NCBI GenBank assembly: GCA_025716815.1
Contig: JAIXMN010000028.1
Span: forward strand, 416,542-480,541
Source: Dichotomocladium elegans
Lineage: Eukaryota; Mucoromycota; Mucoromycetes; Mucorales; Lichtheimiaceae
Direction of reading: 5' to 3'
DNA length: 64,000 bases
The position numbers were made by a program, and so were the translations under genes. This document shows, piece by piece, positions 45,890 to 57,700 of the stretch. Position 1 is the first letter of the stretch. The number at the start of each line of letters is the position of its first letter. The notes under the pieces were generated by a model. That model was not told where the DNA came from. It did not search any database and saw nothing but the letters and a program-made list of their open reading frames with translations.

Positions 45890-47660
45890 AATCTTATCGT
45901 ACTGAATTAGATTACTCATACAAACAGACATAGTTTTCCAAAAACCAGACGTCATGCCTTGTCCATTCTGAATGCACCTCGAATTTTCCATTGACCGAAA
46001 ATGACCAACAGCGACTTGATTGGCTGATCAGTCGTATCCATGCTATCCGCGTGTCTTTCAACAGTCCATGACCGATGCCTGTCATTAATCGTTCTACGCA
46101 ATACCGAGAAGAGGGTGTTCATATTACATGCATGGGTACCCAGGATATCCTGGGAGGATGAAGAGAGAAAGACAAAGCAACAGCATTCGCTTCTATGAGT
46201 GCTATCGGTGATCAACCCGAAAAGTAATTTAATAAATGATTGCGCTCCTCTTCCCACTTCTGGCGTCCAGCATCCTACTAAGGATCCGTATGTAATGCTT
46301 AGGTCAACTCAACCAAGAAATCATAAACCTTATACCGCTTGTATAGTACCATACGCCAATTCTCCAAGATTTGTGGATGTCAAGCAGGATTGGCATCTGT
46401 CCAAGTACGCCATGTCTGTAAGATCGTGAGAGCGGCCACAATCCCTTCTCCTGTCAAGAGATTACCTGTGAAGCAGTTCCCTCCAGTATCCGCCTTTACC
46501 TATCAGCAAGTTGAGTAGCGTACGACTTGGCTCAATATCAAGCCAAGTGCGACTACCGTGAAGTATCCTTAAATGTATTATGCGATGTAAACATGCCTGC
46601 ATCGCAGGTCCCGTCAGTCATCATCAATGGAGGAAAGCGGTGGCAGACGGTGATTTTTCCTACCACTCCATCTTGAAAAATGTGAGCTGGACCCATGCTC
46701 AAGTAGCAACAACAGGCAATATAATATCTGAAGCATATTTCAACTACTAGAATATGTCATCTTTACCTGCGTTTCATAGTTGCTGAAAGGAAATGGTGAA
46801 CTGCTATGCGTGATCTCCACAGTTTAATCCCAAGCGCCGATGGTGCAAGAAGGATTGTATATCCATGCACACACTTGCTGAAAGTTGTGGTAAAAGGGCA
46901 CCATTGGCGTGGATTGTCATTGACTCAGATATACAATACCCAATCAACCGCTGGTTGGCTTGTTGGCTGAAATATGCACTTTCTATTGTGATAATTGGTC
47001 GCTTTGACACAGATATTGTTCATATCAGTAAAACACATAAATACCAATCATGTGGATGTCGCGGAGCCGCAGCATGTCTCTCAAATGTACAGGACTTGAT
47101 TTACCATTGGCATATCGTTGAAGCTTAGAGAAAGAACTTCCGTGGGGGCATTGTTGCTACATCGTCAAACCGCTAAAAAGTGGCCCTCAGAAGTCAGAAA
47201 AGCGTGAAGAAGCCTTTCCTTGCTGCTAACTGAAGATGTATATGCCAACTCAACGATTCCTATCTTGCTCTCCAGGAGTTTGATTATGATGCTAGTAATG
47301 ATAATGATGACGAAGGGGGTATTGTATCCATAAGCGGTTGAAAGCGAGCAAATGTGATGATAACGCGATGGTTTATAACGCAAAGATCGGTGTTGAAACT
47401 GGGCGCTACATGCAGTCCATTAGTATCGCGCTCGAAATCTAAATGGCTCGCGCCGTCAGACAAACGAGCGTACTCGATACAGTGAGGACGCTCAAATGAA
47501 AATATTTGGAAAGGTCCCAGTTTCAACGGCACCACTTTAGCTCGCAGGCTTAACATTTGGTTCTCAGCTCTGAGCTTACGGAAATCGTAGACACATCGAT
47601 ACACGGGTGAACCGACAGCGCCTTTTCTTTCTGCTACAATTTCTTTTACTTCCTCACCTT
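45890..47660. other. Gene-poor stretch with no recognised element
   Basis: Short ORFs on both strands (for example 45952-46257 minus and 47284-47727 minus) show no domain, splice pattern or compositional sign of coding. Possibly very old repeats. Confidence 0.4.
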
Positions 47661-47664
47661 TTTC

Positions 47665-48294
47665 ATGATCACTACTAATCGAAATCGAGACAGTGGAGAC
47701 CACATCAAATCGCAGCGTAGGCAACAAGCACTACACCCAGATTTTGAAGAGATGTCATCGGAAAGTTTTGCAGACATCACGATGTTACAGCGTCGACGTC
47801 CATATAGGCCCCAACACGACCACCACGATGGTGCTATGGATCGCGATGATTTCGGTGATGGCAACAAAGATCGGTTTATGGAACTTGCGCAGGCCGCCTT
47901 AGAGGAAGCTACTCTCGAGGAAGAACGTAAAGGTTTGATTTATGAAGTTGTTGAGGCCTTGATCGCCCAATCCGGAGCACCTTTGGTGGCCGAAGTTATA
48001 TCCGAACAGCTGAGGAGTCAGGAAATAATCGAGCATCTTGCCGAGTCTCACCAAGAAGAGAAAAAACAAAAGGAGGAGCGGAGACGGTCAAAGCAGGATG
48101 TATTTGCACCCACATTATTGAAAGAACCGCCCGATGCTGTGCTCCAGGTTGACGACGAAGACAATCACTCAGCAAGTAATCGACGATGGCTTATTTCTGA
48201 ATACATTTGGAAGCTCTTTCGTATACTCATGCTGGCAAGCATGGTCGGTTTGGTTTATCATTTCATGTGTGCATACCACCAAGATATGTTTTAA
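47665..48294 (+). CDS. Hypothetical tail-anchored, coiled-coil-rich protein
   Basis: A single-exon frame of 209 residues. The N-terminus is basic and polar. The middle has a long charged helix (AQAALEEATLEEERKGLIYE, then VISEQLRSQEIIEHLAESHQ and EEKKQKEERRRSKQ). The end is a hydrophobic segment, YIWKLFRILMLASMVGLVYH, followed by nine residues. This is the layout of a tail-anchored ER or outer-mitochondrial membrane protein, or of the C-terminal part of a longer coiled-coil protein. No family is recognised. The antisense frame is also open for part of it, but lacks such structure. It is the only host-like ORF in the right third. Confidence 0.5.
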   Translation: MITTNRNRDSGDHIKSQRRQQALHPDFEEMSSESFADITMLQRRRPYRPQHDHHDGAMDRDDFGDGNKDRFMELAQAALEEATLEEERKGLIYEVVEALIAQSGAPLVAEVISEQLRSQEIIEHLAESHQEEKKQKEERRRSKQDVFAPTLLKEPPDAVLQVDDEDNHSASNRRWLISEYIWKLFRILMLASMVGLVYHFMCAYHQDMF

Positions 48295-48354
48295 AAACCG
48301 ATTGCATCTTTTTATTCCTCCTTATGTCCCTCCCCCCATCACCCCCATTTTCCA

Positions 48355-48870
48355 TACCATTAGCATACAAGATTTCCCAAAATCAGAGTCGCATGCACCA
48401 AATTCCGAAGTCGCAGGACGACAAGAAATCTTTGCGCATTACAAATCAGATGCCGCTCAAAACAACTCGGCAAATTCATTATAAATATACTTCGGGCCAG
48501 CCGATCCTTTTCTGCAAAAAATTCATCGTTCTGAATGAACATTCATTTTTGTCGTGATGGACAGGGTCAATTTATTGATGTGCACGACACCCCTGAGACT
48601 ATACACTGTCGTTGATGAGAAAGCTCATTCTCTTCAACCTGTTTTTTCCTACTCAGACACACTTACATGTAGTTCATCCTGCAGCAGTAAATCTCATCTT
48701 GCTGCAGGGCATTGTTCAAAGGAGAAATGCTGATATCTCTGATGAAAGAACCTAGTTTTTAAGGTCATATTTTTAAGGAAGGTTCAGACGCATCAATTGC
48801 AGTAAAAGAACTAGGAATACACTGTATTTCCACATCGTAACGGGTATACTTGATTTTCCCAAAAATGATG
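48355..48870 (+). pseudogene. Tc1/mariner 5' remnant
   Basis: TTCCGAAGTCGCAGGACGAC (48403) and GCATACAAGATTTCCCAAAA (48363) match the family's 5' non-coding block, and 48530-48665 matches the CRDGQGQF.D..D.PE and VDEKAHSLQP region. It is cut off by unrelated sequence near 48860. Confidence 0.7.
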
Positions 48871-48929
48871 TCTTTCAAAACATCACATCAAATTATACAC
48901 AGGTGTCGTATCAACAGGTAAAAAGGTTT

Positions 48930-49200
48930 CGTTAGTCAACATAAAACATCTCCTTTGCACCTTGACTTACCGAAACGGCTCACACCAGGCGTATCTAGTT
49001 GTGCGCATGGCGATGACCATGACGGAAATATTGGTGGTGCGCCAGGAGCAGCGGCAAGAACAAAGGCGGGCGACGCCGGAAGCAATGGCAGGGCCGCACT
49101 GGGAGCACAATGGCGGACACCAAGTTGGCGAAAGGCGGTGCAGTGGGTGGAGTAAACAAACGTTAATAAGCCGTGAGACTCGAAGGTTGTCAGAATAACG
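48930..49200 (-). repeat. Repeat family B end joined to a retroelement leader (reverse)
   Basis: On the minus strand ACCTTCGAGTCTCACGGCTT and GTTTACTCCACCCACTGCAC (49190-49130) match 49770-49830 on the plus strand, the leader of the gypsy-type fragment. The other end, TTTTATGTTGACTAACG at 48945-48935, matches the right end of family B copies. This links the two repeats. Confidence 0.6.
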
Positions 49201-49739
49201 GGGGATCTAGGTAATAGGACTTGCGCTCGTACAGAGGATAGGACAAGAGAAAGGCACGGACTAGGAACTGGCAGATAGTGGTAATGCTGGTAATGGAATA
49301 GAGTGGAAAAATCAGGAAGATATTCTAAAATCAACGCTAATACTACCAACCAGAAGTATGCCAGATGGGCAGATCGAAACAAGACAAGAAGAAAACTGGA
49401 AGCAAGTCAAGAGCTAGAACAAAGGGGTGGATGTTAGGTACTTTTCCATTACGCAGCATGCACCAAGTCGGATAACTACCAGGTGTCGCATAGGTGATCA
49501 CGGATTGAAGGATCCATGGCACCGTGCTATAACCAGATCCATTTCCACAGTGTTTTTCCCTCTATTTTTCTCCCACCGGGTTTTTATGAGATTCTACCGA
49601 TGTGAGGATGGTCTGAAAGGAACAAGGATTGTCGTGTCCTGAGTGATTTGTGTCGCGATATCAAAAGTAAAGTAATTTTAGTAATGAGGGCCACTCCGCT
49701 AGCAGTTAGGTTTACACAGACGTACACTCGTATTATGAA

Positions 49740-50940
49740 TCGTTGTTCTTTTCTCTGATAAAGTTCACTACCTTCGAGTCTCGCGACTTATTATTGTCTG
49801 TTTACGCCATCCACTGCACTTTTTTTCGTGAATTCTCACCACCACCACCACCACCACCAGCAACAACAACAACAACAACAACACCCCTGTGTCAGCTGGC
49901 ACTAACCAAGTTGGCTCGGTCTTCTCTGACCATGCGTCGCCCCGGGATGCAGTATTGTCAGTTTGCCGCACCTTTGTTGCCGAGTTAGGCAATCTGACGA
50001 GAGAGTGGAATCATGCTGTTCACGATCAGGGCGCGTCGCAAGAGGCTCGCCAAGCCGCCTTAGCCGCCATCAACAAACTCACTCTTGGGCAGTCGTCCAA
50101 AAAGTAATCGTCAATTTATTTGACACAGCGACGGAGGAGTATCGACTCATTGTCGAGGTACTTAACTGCTACCAAGGCGATAGGGAATTACCTCCACCGC
50201 TTCATCAAAGCTGTGTATTCAGCAAAACTTGAATCTGACCACCCGCTAATTTCTGCGTTGATTTTGGAAAATATGACACCGGAATCCCACCGCGTCGTCA
50301 CTAGCTTTTTAGCTAAAAAACTTCGGCACCGAATGGCCCAAAGACATTCGCGAACTGAATAAGCACATGGCATCCTTGCCAACTCCCAACACATCCGGCA
50401 CCAAGCGCCCACATGAAGCGCAGCCACTTATCGTGCAAGTCGGTTCAAACGCAATAAGGATTCCTTCAGCAATGGTAAGGGAAGACCCCAAAATTGGTCA
50501 CTAATCCATGCAAGCATTGCTTGAAAAAGGGCATTGCTGTGCAATTTAGCAACCAGCACAGTTGCTCAACTACAAATCGCCAGCATCGATTTTGAAAAAC
50601 AAGCCGCAAGTCGCGCCTAATGAGCGTAAGGAAGGTCGAGAATGGGCCAACCGAATGGCCACGCTGATATTCCAGCAATCCAATGCAGCTGAGGAGGAAA
50701 ATGATGAAGCTGGTGCTCCCACCAATGACGATGAGAAATGGCCGAAGCTCTAACCCTCCTCCAACAATGTAAGCTTTCCCGTGCTGCAACCAAATGCAAA
50801 CAGTCAAGGACTCACAAAGAAGAAATCGTTATACCTGTAACAATAGAGGGCCAGCGAGTTTGGGCGTTGCTTGACTCAGGAGCGAATTTTTCCTCGGTCG
50901 ACCTCTCTTTTGCCAAAAAGCCAGCTTTATAATAAACATC
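49740..50940 (+). mobile_element. Ty3/gypsy-type retrotransposon fragment (gag and protease)
   Basis: A broken gag-like frame starts after the leader at about 49770, passes a poly-Pro/Thr stretch, then ASPRDAVLSVCRTFVAELGN, FDTATEEYRLIVEVLNCYQG and PLISALILENMTPESHRVVT. Further on, EEIVIPVTIEGQRVWALLDS then GANFSSVDLSF (50820-50915) is a retropepsin with the catalytic DSGA motif. At least three stops and frameshifts break it. Reverse transcriptase and integrase are absent, so it is a dead 5' fragment. Confidence 0.75.
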
Positions 50941-51316
50941 CATATTGCTGAAAAAATATACTTGGCTGATAATTCCCTTGCGATTGACCGCATTGGCTCT
51001 ACAAATCAATTGGACGTATAGTATAACAATCGGCAAGAAGACAATTTTGCTTCCATAAAGATCTGGTCTTAAAATTTCATGGGCGCCCCTTGGTATTTTG
51101 TAAGCAAAATAAAAAGGACGAAAAAGGTTCTGTCCTTATTCCAGTTCGGCATTTTCAGCATCTCCTGCATTCAGTAATGTTTTTTGCTTCATCTCGATCG
51201 GCATTCGACAAATCTACGCGTCATTGCTTACTCAGATCTTAATGCCGCGTTTTCTCTTCATGGGGGAGGCAATGTTGGGATTTCAGCAGTTTGATCAGAC
51301 AAGCTAATTAGCTACA

Positions 51317-51640
51317 TTGTATAGGCAGCCACAAAATCTCGTCGAAGAAGCTGCCGAATTACTCCGTGCATCGTTTGTGGATGACGTGTATGATTATGAT
51401 GTAGAATGCCCATTAGTTATTGAGATCGAATGGACCGAGTTCCATAATTTCATTGCATATGAGGAAAAACGAACAGCCGGTAACACTGCGACGAGCAACA
51501 AGAAGTTTCTTGCGCGCATAGAGCAGCCCTTGGGGATCAGCACGAGTGATTCTAACAGCAGTGCTCTTGGTGTGAAACGCGGCCGTCCTTCTGGCACCAG
51601 CTTTACTGAGGTATGTGCAAGAATTTTTAATACACAAAAC
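51317..51640 (+). pseudogene. ORF fragment of unknown origin, truncated by Tc1 element
   Basis: An open frame (NLVEEAAELLRASFVDDVYD, then VIEIEWTEFHNFIAYEEKRT and SALGVKRGRPSG) runs into the left end of the Tc1 element at about 51640, where its last codons come from the transposon. The composition looks like real coding sequence, but I do not recognise it. It could belong to another mobile element. Confidence 0.35.
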
Positions 51641-51838
51641 ATACACTCTTTTCCAAAACCAAAGTCGCACCCTGCCAGTTTTGAAGTCGCAGGATGGCAA
51701 AAATAGAATCGCATGATGACAAATCGAATGTCACATGCACGCACGGAAAGATGTCGCACAAAAAAAGCTTGGCAAATCCATTTCTATAAAAATTCATCCT
51801 TTTCACTCTTTCTCTTTTATACACTTTTACAATCTGAA

Positions 51839-53134
51839 ATGAGCAATCTTTTTTTCTACGAAGATGGCCAAGGCCATGTCGTTGATGAGCGTGGCTGTCC
51901 TGAACCTATGGACTATGTCATTGATGAGGAAATGTACTCACTGCAATCCGTTTGTTCTCACACTGAATATCTGCGTAGCATATCTTCCAAAGATGACTCT
52001 GGGCTTGTTGCTACGCACATTCCCAAACAAAAGGAGACAGACATTCGGATGAAAGAAGCGGGTTTCAAGCGCAGTTACACAGCATACACGGACCAAGACA
52101 AGGTCAGATTTTTCAAATTGATGTTTGAGAAGGTCTTAAGTGCATCAGCTGCTGCAAAACAGCTAGGAATCCATGTTCGTTCAGCCCAGCGATGGGCATT
52201 ACAGTACGAAAGGGACCCTGACAGCATTTTTAAGAAACCTAAAGCGAGGGGTCGTTCGCGTATTCTCAATGAAGAGCACAAGAGCGTTATTTTAGAATGT
52301 GTTGATGAGAATCCATCCATTGTTCTAGAGCAACTGATGGAGCAACTTCTCCAGAGATTCGAAGGTCTCAAAGTATCCAAAACGACACTCCATCGATTTA
52401 TGAAAAACGAATGCAACTTGTCATTGAAAATGGCACGGTTTCAGCCTGTAGACAGGAATAGCAATGCAAAAATCCAAGAGCGCCTTGACTGGGTGCGCAG
52501 ATGGGACACGACCGACATCGACTTTAGAAAAAACTGCGTTTTTCTTGATGAGTCCGGGTTTCATATTAATATGAAACGCAGCATGGCATGGTCCAAGAAA
52601 GGGACTCCTGTAGTGGTCACAGTACCAAAGACAAGAGCAAAGACAACCACAATCTTGGGAGCAATCTCCCCATCAGGCATCATTAAATGTAGCTTGAGAC
52701 TCCCGCAGCCACCAACCAAGAAAAGAAAGAGGGCAGGTCAGTCGGAAGCTGCGAGCAAAGGAACTGTAACTGGACATTATCTCAGCTTTCTTAAGGCAAC
52801 AATGGATGAGATGGATAAGTATGAACATATGAAGGGCCATTATTTGGTAATGGATAATGCACCAATCCATAAAGCCGAGGATATCTCTAAATACATCGAG
52901 TCTCGAGGATATCGATGTGCCTATCTTCCACCATACTCGCCTGAACTCAATCCGATTGAGCAGTTTTGGTCAGTTGTGAAAAGTAAAGTAAAACGCAATA
53001 GGTTCTTGGAAAGCGAGACGTTGATAACCCGGATCAGTGAAGCATCCAATAGCTTAAAGCTGAGTGATTTTGAAGGTTTCGTTTCTCATTCTTTTAGATG
53101 TTTATCCAACTGTCGTAACCGAGAGCCACTGTGA
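51839..53134 (+). CDS. Tc1/mariner-family transposase (DD34E), apparently intact
   Basis: 431 residues from MSNLFFYEDGQGHVVDERG to SNCRNREPL. Residues 1-80 are an extension not usual in Tc1 proteins. Then comes a homeodomain-like HTH (YTDQDKVRFFKLMFEKVLSA then AAKQLGIHVRSAQRWALQYE), a second HTH (KVSKTTLHRFMKNECNLSLK) and the catalytic core: first Asp in CVFLDESGFHINMK, second Asp in YLVMDNAPIH, Glu in PYSPELNPIEQFW. There are 34 residues between the second Asp and the Glu, giving DD34E. A basic stretch (TKKRKRAG) could be an NLS. No stop or frameshift is seen, unlike all other copies in the window. It cuts and pastes DNA at TA sites in this superfamily. The ATG at 51839 follows the element's leader and is conserved in the decayed copies. 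Confidence 0.93.
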   Translation: MSNLFFYEDGQGHVVDERGCPEPMDYVIDEEMYSLQSVCSHTEYLRSISSKDDSGLVATHIPKQKETDIRMKEAGFKRSYTAYTDQDKVRFFKLMFEKVLSASAAAKQLGIHVRSAQRWALQYERDPDSIFKKPKARGRSRILNEEHKSVILECVDENPSIVLEQLMEQLLQRFEGLKVSKTTLHRFMKNECNLSLKMARFQPVDRNSNAKIQERLDWVRRWDTTDIDFRKNCVFLDESGFHINMKRSMAWSKKGTPVVVTVPKTRAKTTTILGAISPSGIIKCSLRLPQPPTKKRKRAGQSEAASKGTVTGHYLSFLKATMDEMDKYEHMKGHYLVMDNAPIHKAEDISKYIESRGYRCAYLPPYSPELNPIEQFWSVVKSKVKRNRFLESETLITRISEASNSLKLSDFEGFVSHSFRCLSNCRNREPL

Positions 53135-53331
53135 TGCGTCTTTCCATAACTTCACTGAGCAGCATAAATACAAACTTTGATGTTTCAAGGTACACAGCAA
53201 AAGTAAGTACAGCATGCGGCGTTGATTTACAAATCTATCTCGCTGATATCTCCGTACATGGCACCAACTAAAGACGTGAATAATGTAAAAAGCATATGTA
53301 ATATTAAGGAGCTAGCTTTTGGTGATGGTTA

Positions 53332-53874
53332 TTACGAGTATGTGTAATGGTATTGATGGAGGACGAAGGCGGATGAACTGGTTGTGGGCGTACCAATAAA
53401 TTCTAATAAGAGTCGACGGTATGCACAAGACAGCCATGGCGTCTGAAGGCGCAAAGGAGCGTGATTAAAGAAACTGATGGTTGATGAAAGAGTGTCCTCA
53501 TCAATGTCGGAAGGCGGACTCGAATGGCAGGCGGATGTTGCTTCAAAGGCAATTGTTGTGCAGGGAAAGGGAAGGGTGGTTTCTGGAGGCTCTTGCCCGA
53601 GTTCAAGGAGGTCTGTTTTTACGATGGAGAAAGGAGACTTTTGAAAGGCTTTGGCGTGGCGTTTGGGCCAGTAGGATGGAAATTTTATAAAACTACCTTG
53701 GTGATATAAAATAAATTGGTGGTGCAAGGACGACCAGGTAGCGAAAACGGAGCAGTAGAAACGCCTGCCGTCACTATGAAAATGCAACTCATTATCAAGC
53801 CAACAAAAAAATGCCTTCGAGGAGTAAATCTTCAGGCAAGAGAAGGGCAAAATTGATACCAGAAGAGACACCAA
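53332..53874 (-). CDS. Possible second ORF of the Tc1 element (antisense, unknown)
   Basis: A 180-codon frame lies wholly in the 3' block that is shared with the copy at 30330-30900. It reads LDNELHFHSDGRRFYCSVFA, then HHQFILYHQGSFIKFPSYWP, and a Ser/Thr-rich second half. The older copy has diverged and the frame is interrupted there. There is no recognised domain and no promoter evidence. It may be a captured host fragment or chance open sequence. Confidence 0.25.
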   Translation of the reverse strand: MVSLLVSILPFSCLKIYSSKAFFCWLDNELHFHSDGRRFYCSVFATWSSLHHQFILYHQGSFIKFPSYWPKRHAKAFQKSPFSIVKTDLLELGQEPPETTLPFPCTTIAFEATSACHSSPPSDIDEDTLSSTISFFNHAPLRLQTPWLSCAYRRLLLEFIGTPTTSSSAFVLHQYHYTYS

Positions 53875-54045
53875 TTGTTGATCACATCATGGCTTTTCGA
53901 TACTGAGCCCTTAAGGTATTGTATATATTTTAAATAAAATTATACTTGGTAAAGAATAGTGTACAGAAGATAAAGTAATAGTATCATTGCGTTCATATCC
54001 TCCGTTGCATTTGTGCTCGTCCAGACCACATCATTCTTCTCCTTA

Positions 54046-54356
54046 TCATTGCTCTTGTCGTCTTCGTCGCTGTCCTCGTCTTCGCCCGTGTGCTCGCCCT
54101 CGCCCTTGTCCTCGCCCTCGTTCTCGCCGCTGCCTTACATTCCGTTGTTCTGGCTCGGCTGAATGAGCCCTAACACCAGTAGCAGGCGCTGCCTCGGGGA
54201 AAACCGCCTCAACAAAGGCTACTCTGCGGAATCTTGCTGGTACTTCGCCCTGGACCCGGATACTGTTGGCAATAGCATGCATGTTTAGACAAGCTGCCAA
54301 ATCACGGTTCCAATACCGGTATTGCTGTTGACCGTCTTCGTTGGCCCATCCTGTTC
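54046..54356 (-). pseudogene. Fanzor remnant B, C-terminal part (RuvC-III)
   Basis: The minus-strand frame reads QQQYRYWNRDLAACLNMHAI then ANSIRVQGEVPARFRRV (54325-54220). NRDLAACLNM is the RuvC-III motif of TnpB/Fanzor nucleases, with the catalytic Asp in NRD. It continues into an Arg/Gly-rich tail ending RRQEQ at 54046. Upstream on the same strand the frame is interrupted at about 54357 by the Plavaka-like element, and the missing zinc-finger part lies at 60692-60441. Confidence 0.75.
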
Positions 54357-54732
54357 CTTATAAATCACTGAAGACTGTGTGCACTGCTATATATGAAACT
54401 GTGCAGACATTTTGGTGCACTGCACATCTTTTGGTGTCCTGTAGGCCATTCAGTACTCTGCATGCCATTTAGAACCCAGCAATGATTTCGTTTTGTACTG
54501 CAGTGCCTTTGTAAAGCTATTGCAGAGCGATATCCCTTATCGCCAGCCCTGCGATGCATTTGAACAACTTACAGGTCTAGTCTCTGCGTCTCAAATCATC
54601 AACTATATCTTCTGGATAACAGTATTTATTCAAACATTTCGCTGTCGTCATTATCCTCGCCGTCTGCAGGAGTATTCACATTATTCTTGCTGCTATCTTC
54701 GTCTTGGCTTCAACATCGCTTTCCTCCGCGCA

Positions 54733-57700
54733 TTAATTGCCATTGTCGCTCTCATCTTCCCTGTCCGTCCATCCCACATATTCCTCCCCTAACTCTGGAA
54801 GATTGCTCTGTCCATAGGCCCATTGCAAAATATTCGCGTCGCGATTTATGAGATACTGCTCATATGGGCCTTTTTGGTCATCGTTGAGCGCTGTAGAAAA
54901 GTCTGGAACGATATGTACTTGCATCTTGATGCGCGACACTGGGAAAACAGCAAAAGCAGTATGTCCGACTTCAGGTGGCAGCAAAACTTGTAATCCGCTT
55001 GCATGCCGTTTGTCGGCGTGTCTGAAAAGTTCAACATAGCAGAAGTCCGTGGGCGCCATTCTCTGACCGTCGACAACTCTTCGAGCTTTAAACAAAAGAT
55101 GTACTTGGGCAAAAATATCTTTGTCATGACTATTTTGCAGCTGCACAAAGTCAAACTGGTCAACACCTCGAAACTGAGGATAAGCCCGGATAGTGTATGA
55201 GTACTGATCGCCATCAACGTCTACTGCAGTGATCATTAGAGCATTGTACACTACGATCTATGTTTGATAATATATTTAGCGAAAGGACGGAGAGCAAGGT
55301 GATTGCAACCTTGCCTTGTCTTCGACCCGTGGCAGATTTTTCACAGCAACAGATGACATGCGGCCATCCTGGTAATCAAGCTCTGTACGCAACAATGTTT
55401 TCAACCTCCTGAACATTCCCTTCTGGTTTTTCAAGTCGTTAAAAGAAATGGGTGCACCATTATTTCGACACGAACGGAGTGAGAAAGTTGGATATAATTG
55501 CTTTTCAGAGGAGGAGGCTGCTGCTGCTGTCTGACTAGGTGGTTGGGCCAATGGTTTCAAGTGGTAGTATTGGTCATCAAGAAGATCGCGGTAAAAAATA
55601 TAAGTACTGAGCTATGAGATTGATTGCATAGTATTGTGTTATTTCGGACTCGTGCACTTGATATATGTTTATGTCATGTACAAACCTGATGGATAAAAGT
55701 GGTGCTACTGAAATTCACATGTTTTGCTGGGGCCTTTGCATCATACCGATGTTGTCTCTCCGAGCTACTTGTGCTATACCCAGCTACAACGCCATACCGT
55801 CGTATGTCTCCGCAGTATTTACTCAACATATGGTTTTTTGGAAAGCGCATTTTGCTCTATATCGGCTTATAAGTATTGCTGGTCCGGAAATGTAATAGGA
55901 TAACAATTACTTTTGACCAACGCTCGAAAATCCGAGAATACTTATGGTATAGTCGAAGAGACTCTTCCATATCCGTTAATGTGCTCTCAGAATGTTCTTT
56001 GGCAGTAGCCTGGAAGAAAAAGTCTATGAAATGGCGGATACAGACGGCAACTTGCAATGGGACCAAATCATGTACGCAGCACATCAAAATCTGGTAGAAT
56101 TTAGTTCGAGCTTAGCACCAATACTTTGTACTTACACCCATGTGGTCCTTTAGCTCGGAAAACGTAGGATTCTTCAGTGAAGATAGCATAAATCCACGCT
56201 TAAAAGGATGCATGCTTTGAAATGGAGGGATAAGTGATGCTCTATATAGTACATGTGGTTTCGTTGGTTGTCTGTAAAAAAGCAGTAGTGCAGTCCTACC
56301 TTTCACTTATGATTTTTATCTTTTTCTTGCCGTCAGGCATGCTCAAAAATATACTGTCGACACAGTCCAAGAGATGACGATACACGCCTCCAAGCTGATG
56401 CAAATCATCAGTAGTCAATGCAGCGTGGATATCTACTAAGGGAATATCCCAAAAAGCGTTCTATGAATCCAGCTAGTTAAAGCTCACATCGTATTATCCA
56501 TATGTATTAGAAACCAAACCTTTACAAGTTGCGTGGAATTTTCGGCCATAAGTGAATCCGCACCTGCTTTGTCCCCGGTTTTTATCATGTTGACGGCACG
56601 GTAGTATGCATTCTTTGTATCATGAGCACTCCTTGTCAATTTGTTGAGTTTTTCCTCTGAGCAGAACAAATGAAACTCGGATGCTGGAATCTTACAGCGA
56701 GGACAAGGACGCCCAGAAAGAGTGCCTTTCACATTAGCAAGTAATTTTCTACAGTACACATCTGAATTAGTAAACATTGTAAACTGATGATGATGCACTT
56801 ACTGCTCAGGAAAGTCGGCAATATAACATGATACGACTGGAATGCATTGGTATTGTTGTCCATGTGGACCAGTCATCCTGAAGGACCGAATAGAACTGCC
56901 GAATTCATATACATTATAACATGTTCATTCCCAGCATTTGTAATGATCGCCCCACTAAGAGACTACCTTTCGCTATCAACATTTCTAAATTTCTTTAGCA
57001 TTAATGTCATGCAGTGGTGCACTATTGCGTTCTTTGCAACACTGAACCAGATTGGTGCTGTTGTCCCCGCTTGCGGTTTCCACTCAATCGCGGGCAGTAA
57101 ACCAAGTACCCGAGTGGCATGTGCTACTTTCTGCTCTCTCACCTTAGCAGGTATGTTCCCTAATATTTAAGACATGTTTTAGCGTAAAATATAAATAGTG
57201 TACTTAAGTCTGTACCGAGTTTCAAATAAACTGGCCACGCCTTATGGCGAGCATTGACTGACACTAACGTCTGGTCTGACGCTAGCATCAAAGGAAGGAC
57301 GACGTATCCAGGGAATTTTAGCTATTGGAGAATATATTTCTTAATCCATCCTTGTTAGTTCCGATTGAGCAGTACCTGCGTTTTCTCCCACCAAGTGCCT
57401 GTTGAGAAGTCACTAAACACTCGCTCGCCATTGCGGGTGTGAATTTCCGGTGTCAAATTCATGCACTCCCAGAAACGCGGATGCGCGAAGAGATGCTGCG
57501 TTAGGTCATGTATGTCGCGGCAGCTAAAGTATAATGGACCAACGGCGTCTTGAAACTCTTGGACACGGCCTAACGGGAAATCAACGACATCCTCCAAGTT
57601 GATGAGATAATCGCTAAATGGCTAAATGTACCCATGTGAGCCTATTACTGTTCCATTAGGCATAAAGTTGCTCATACCGTAAGTCCACATTCATCAGCGT

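Larger units (their letters stand above)
51640..53955 (+). mobile_element. Tc1/mariner element with intact transposase
   Basis: The limits are set by similarity to the degenerate copy at 28755-30990, which shares the 5' block (from TACACTCTTTTCCAAAACC at about 51650) and an 800-bp block after the transposase up to about 53955. The 5' end TACACTCTTTTCC...AAAGTCGCAC resembles the reverse complement of right ends of other copies (for example 32677-32704), as expected for terminal inverted repeats next to a TA target. The exact right terminus of this copy was not identified. Confidence 0.7.

Noticed and set aside
46865..47128. Frame with YQSCGCRGAAACL that vaguely recalls a Fanzor end
   Set aside because: No further Fanzor block precedes or follows it and the DNA does not match the three supported remnants.
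47284..47727. 147-codon minus-strand ORF overlapping the tail-anchored ORF
   Set aside because: No recognisable domain; the plus-strand frame has the clearer protein architecture. Kept only as a low possibility.
48936..49382. 148-codon minus-strand ORF
   Set aside because: It spans a repeat junction (family B end and retroelement leader), so it is not a conserved gene.
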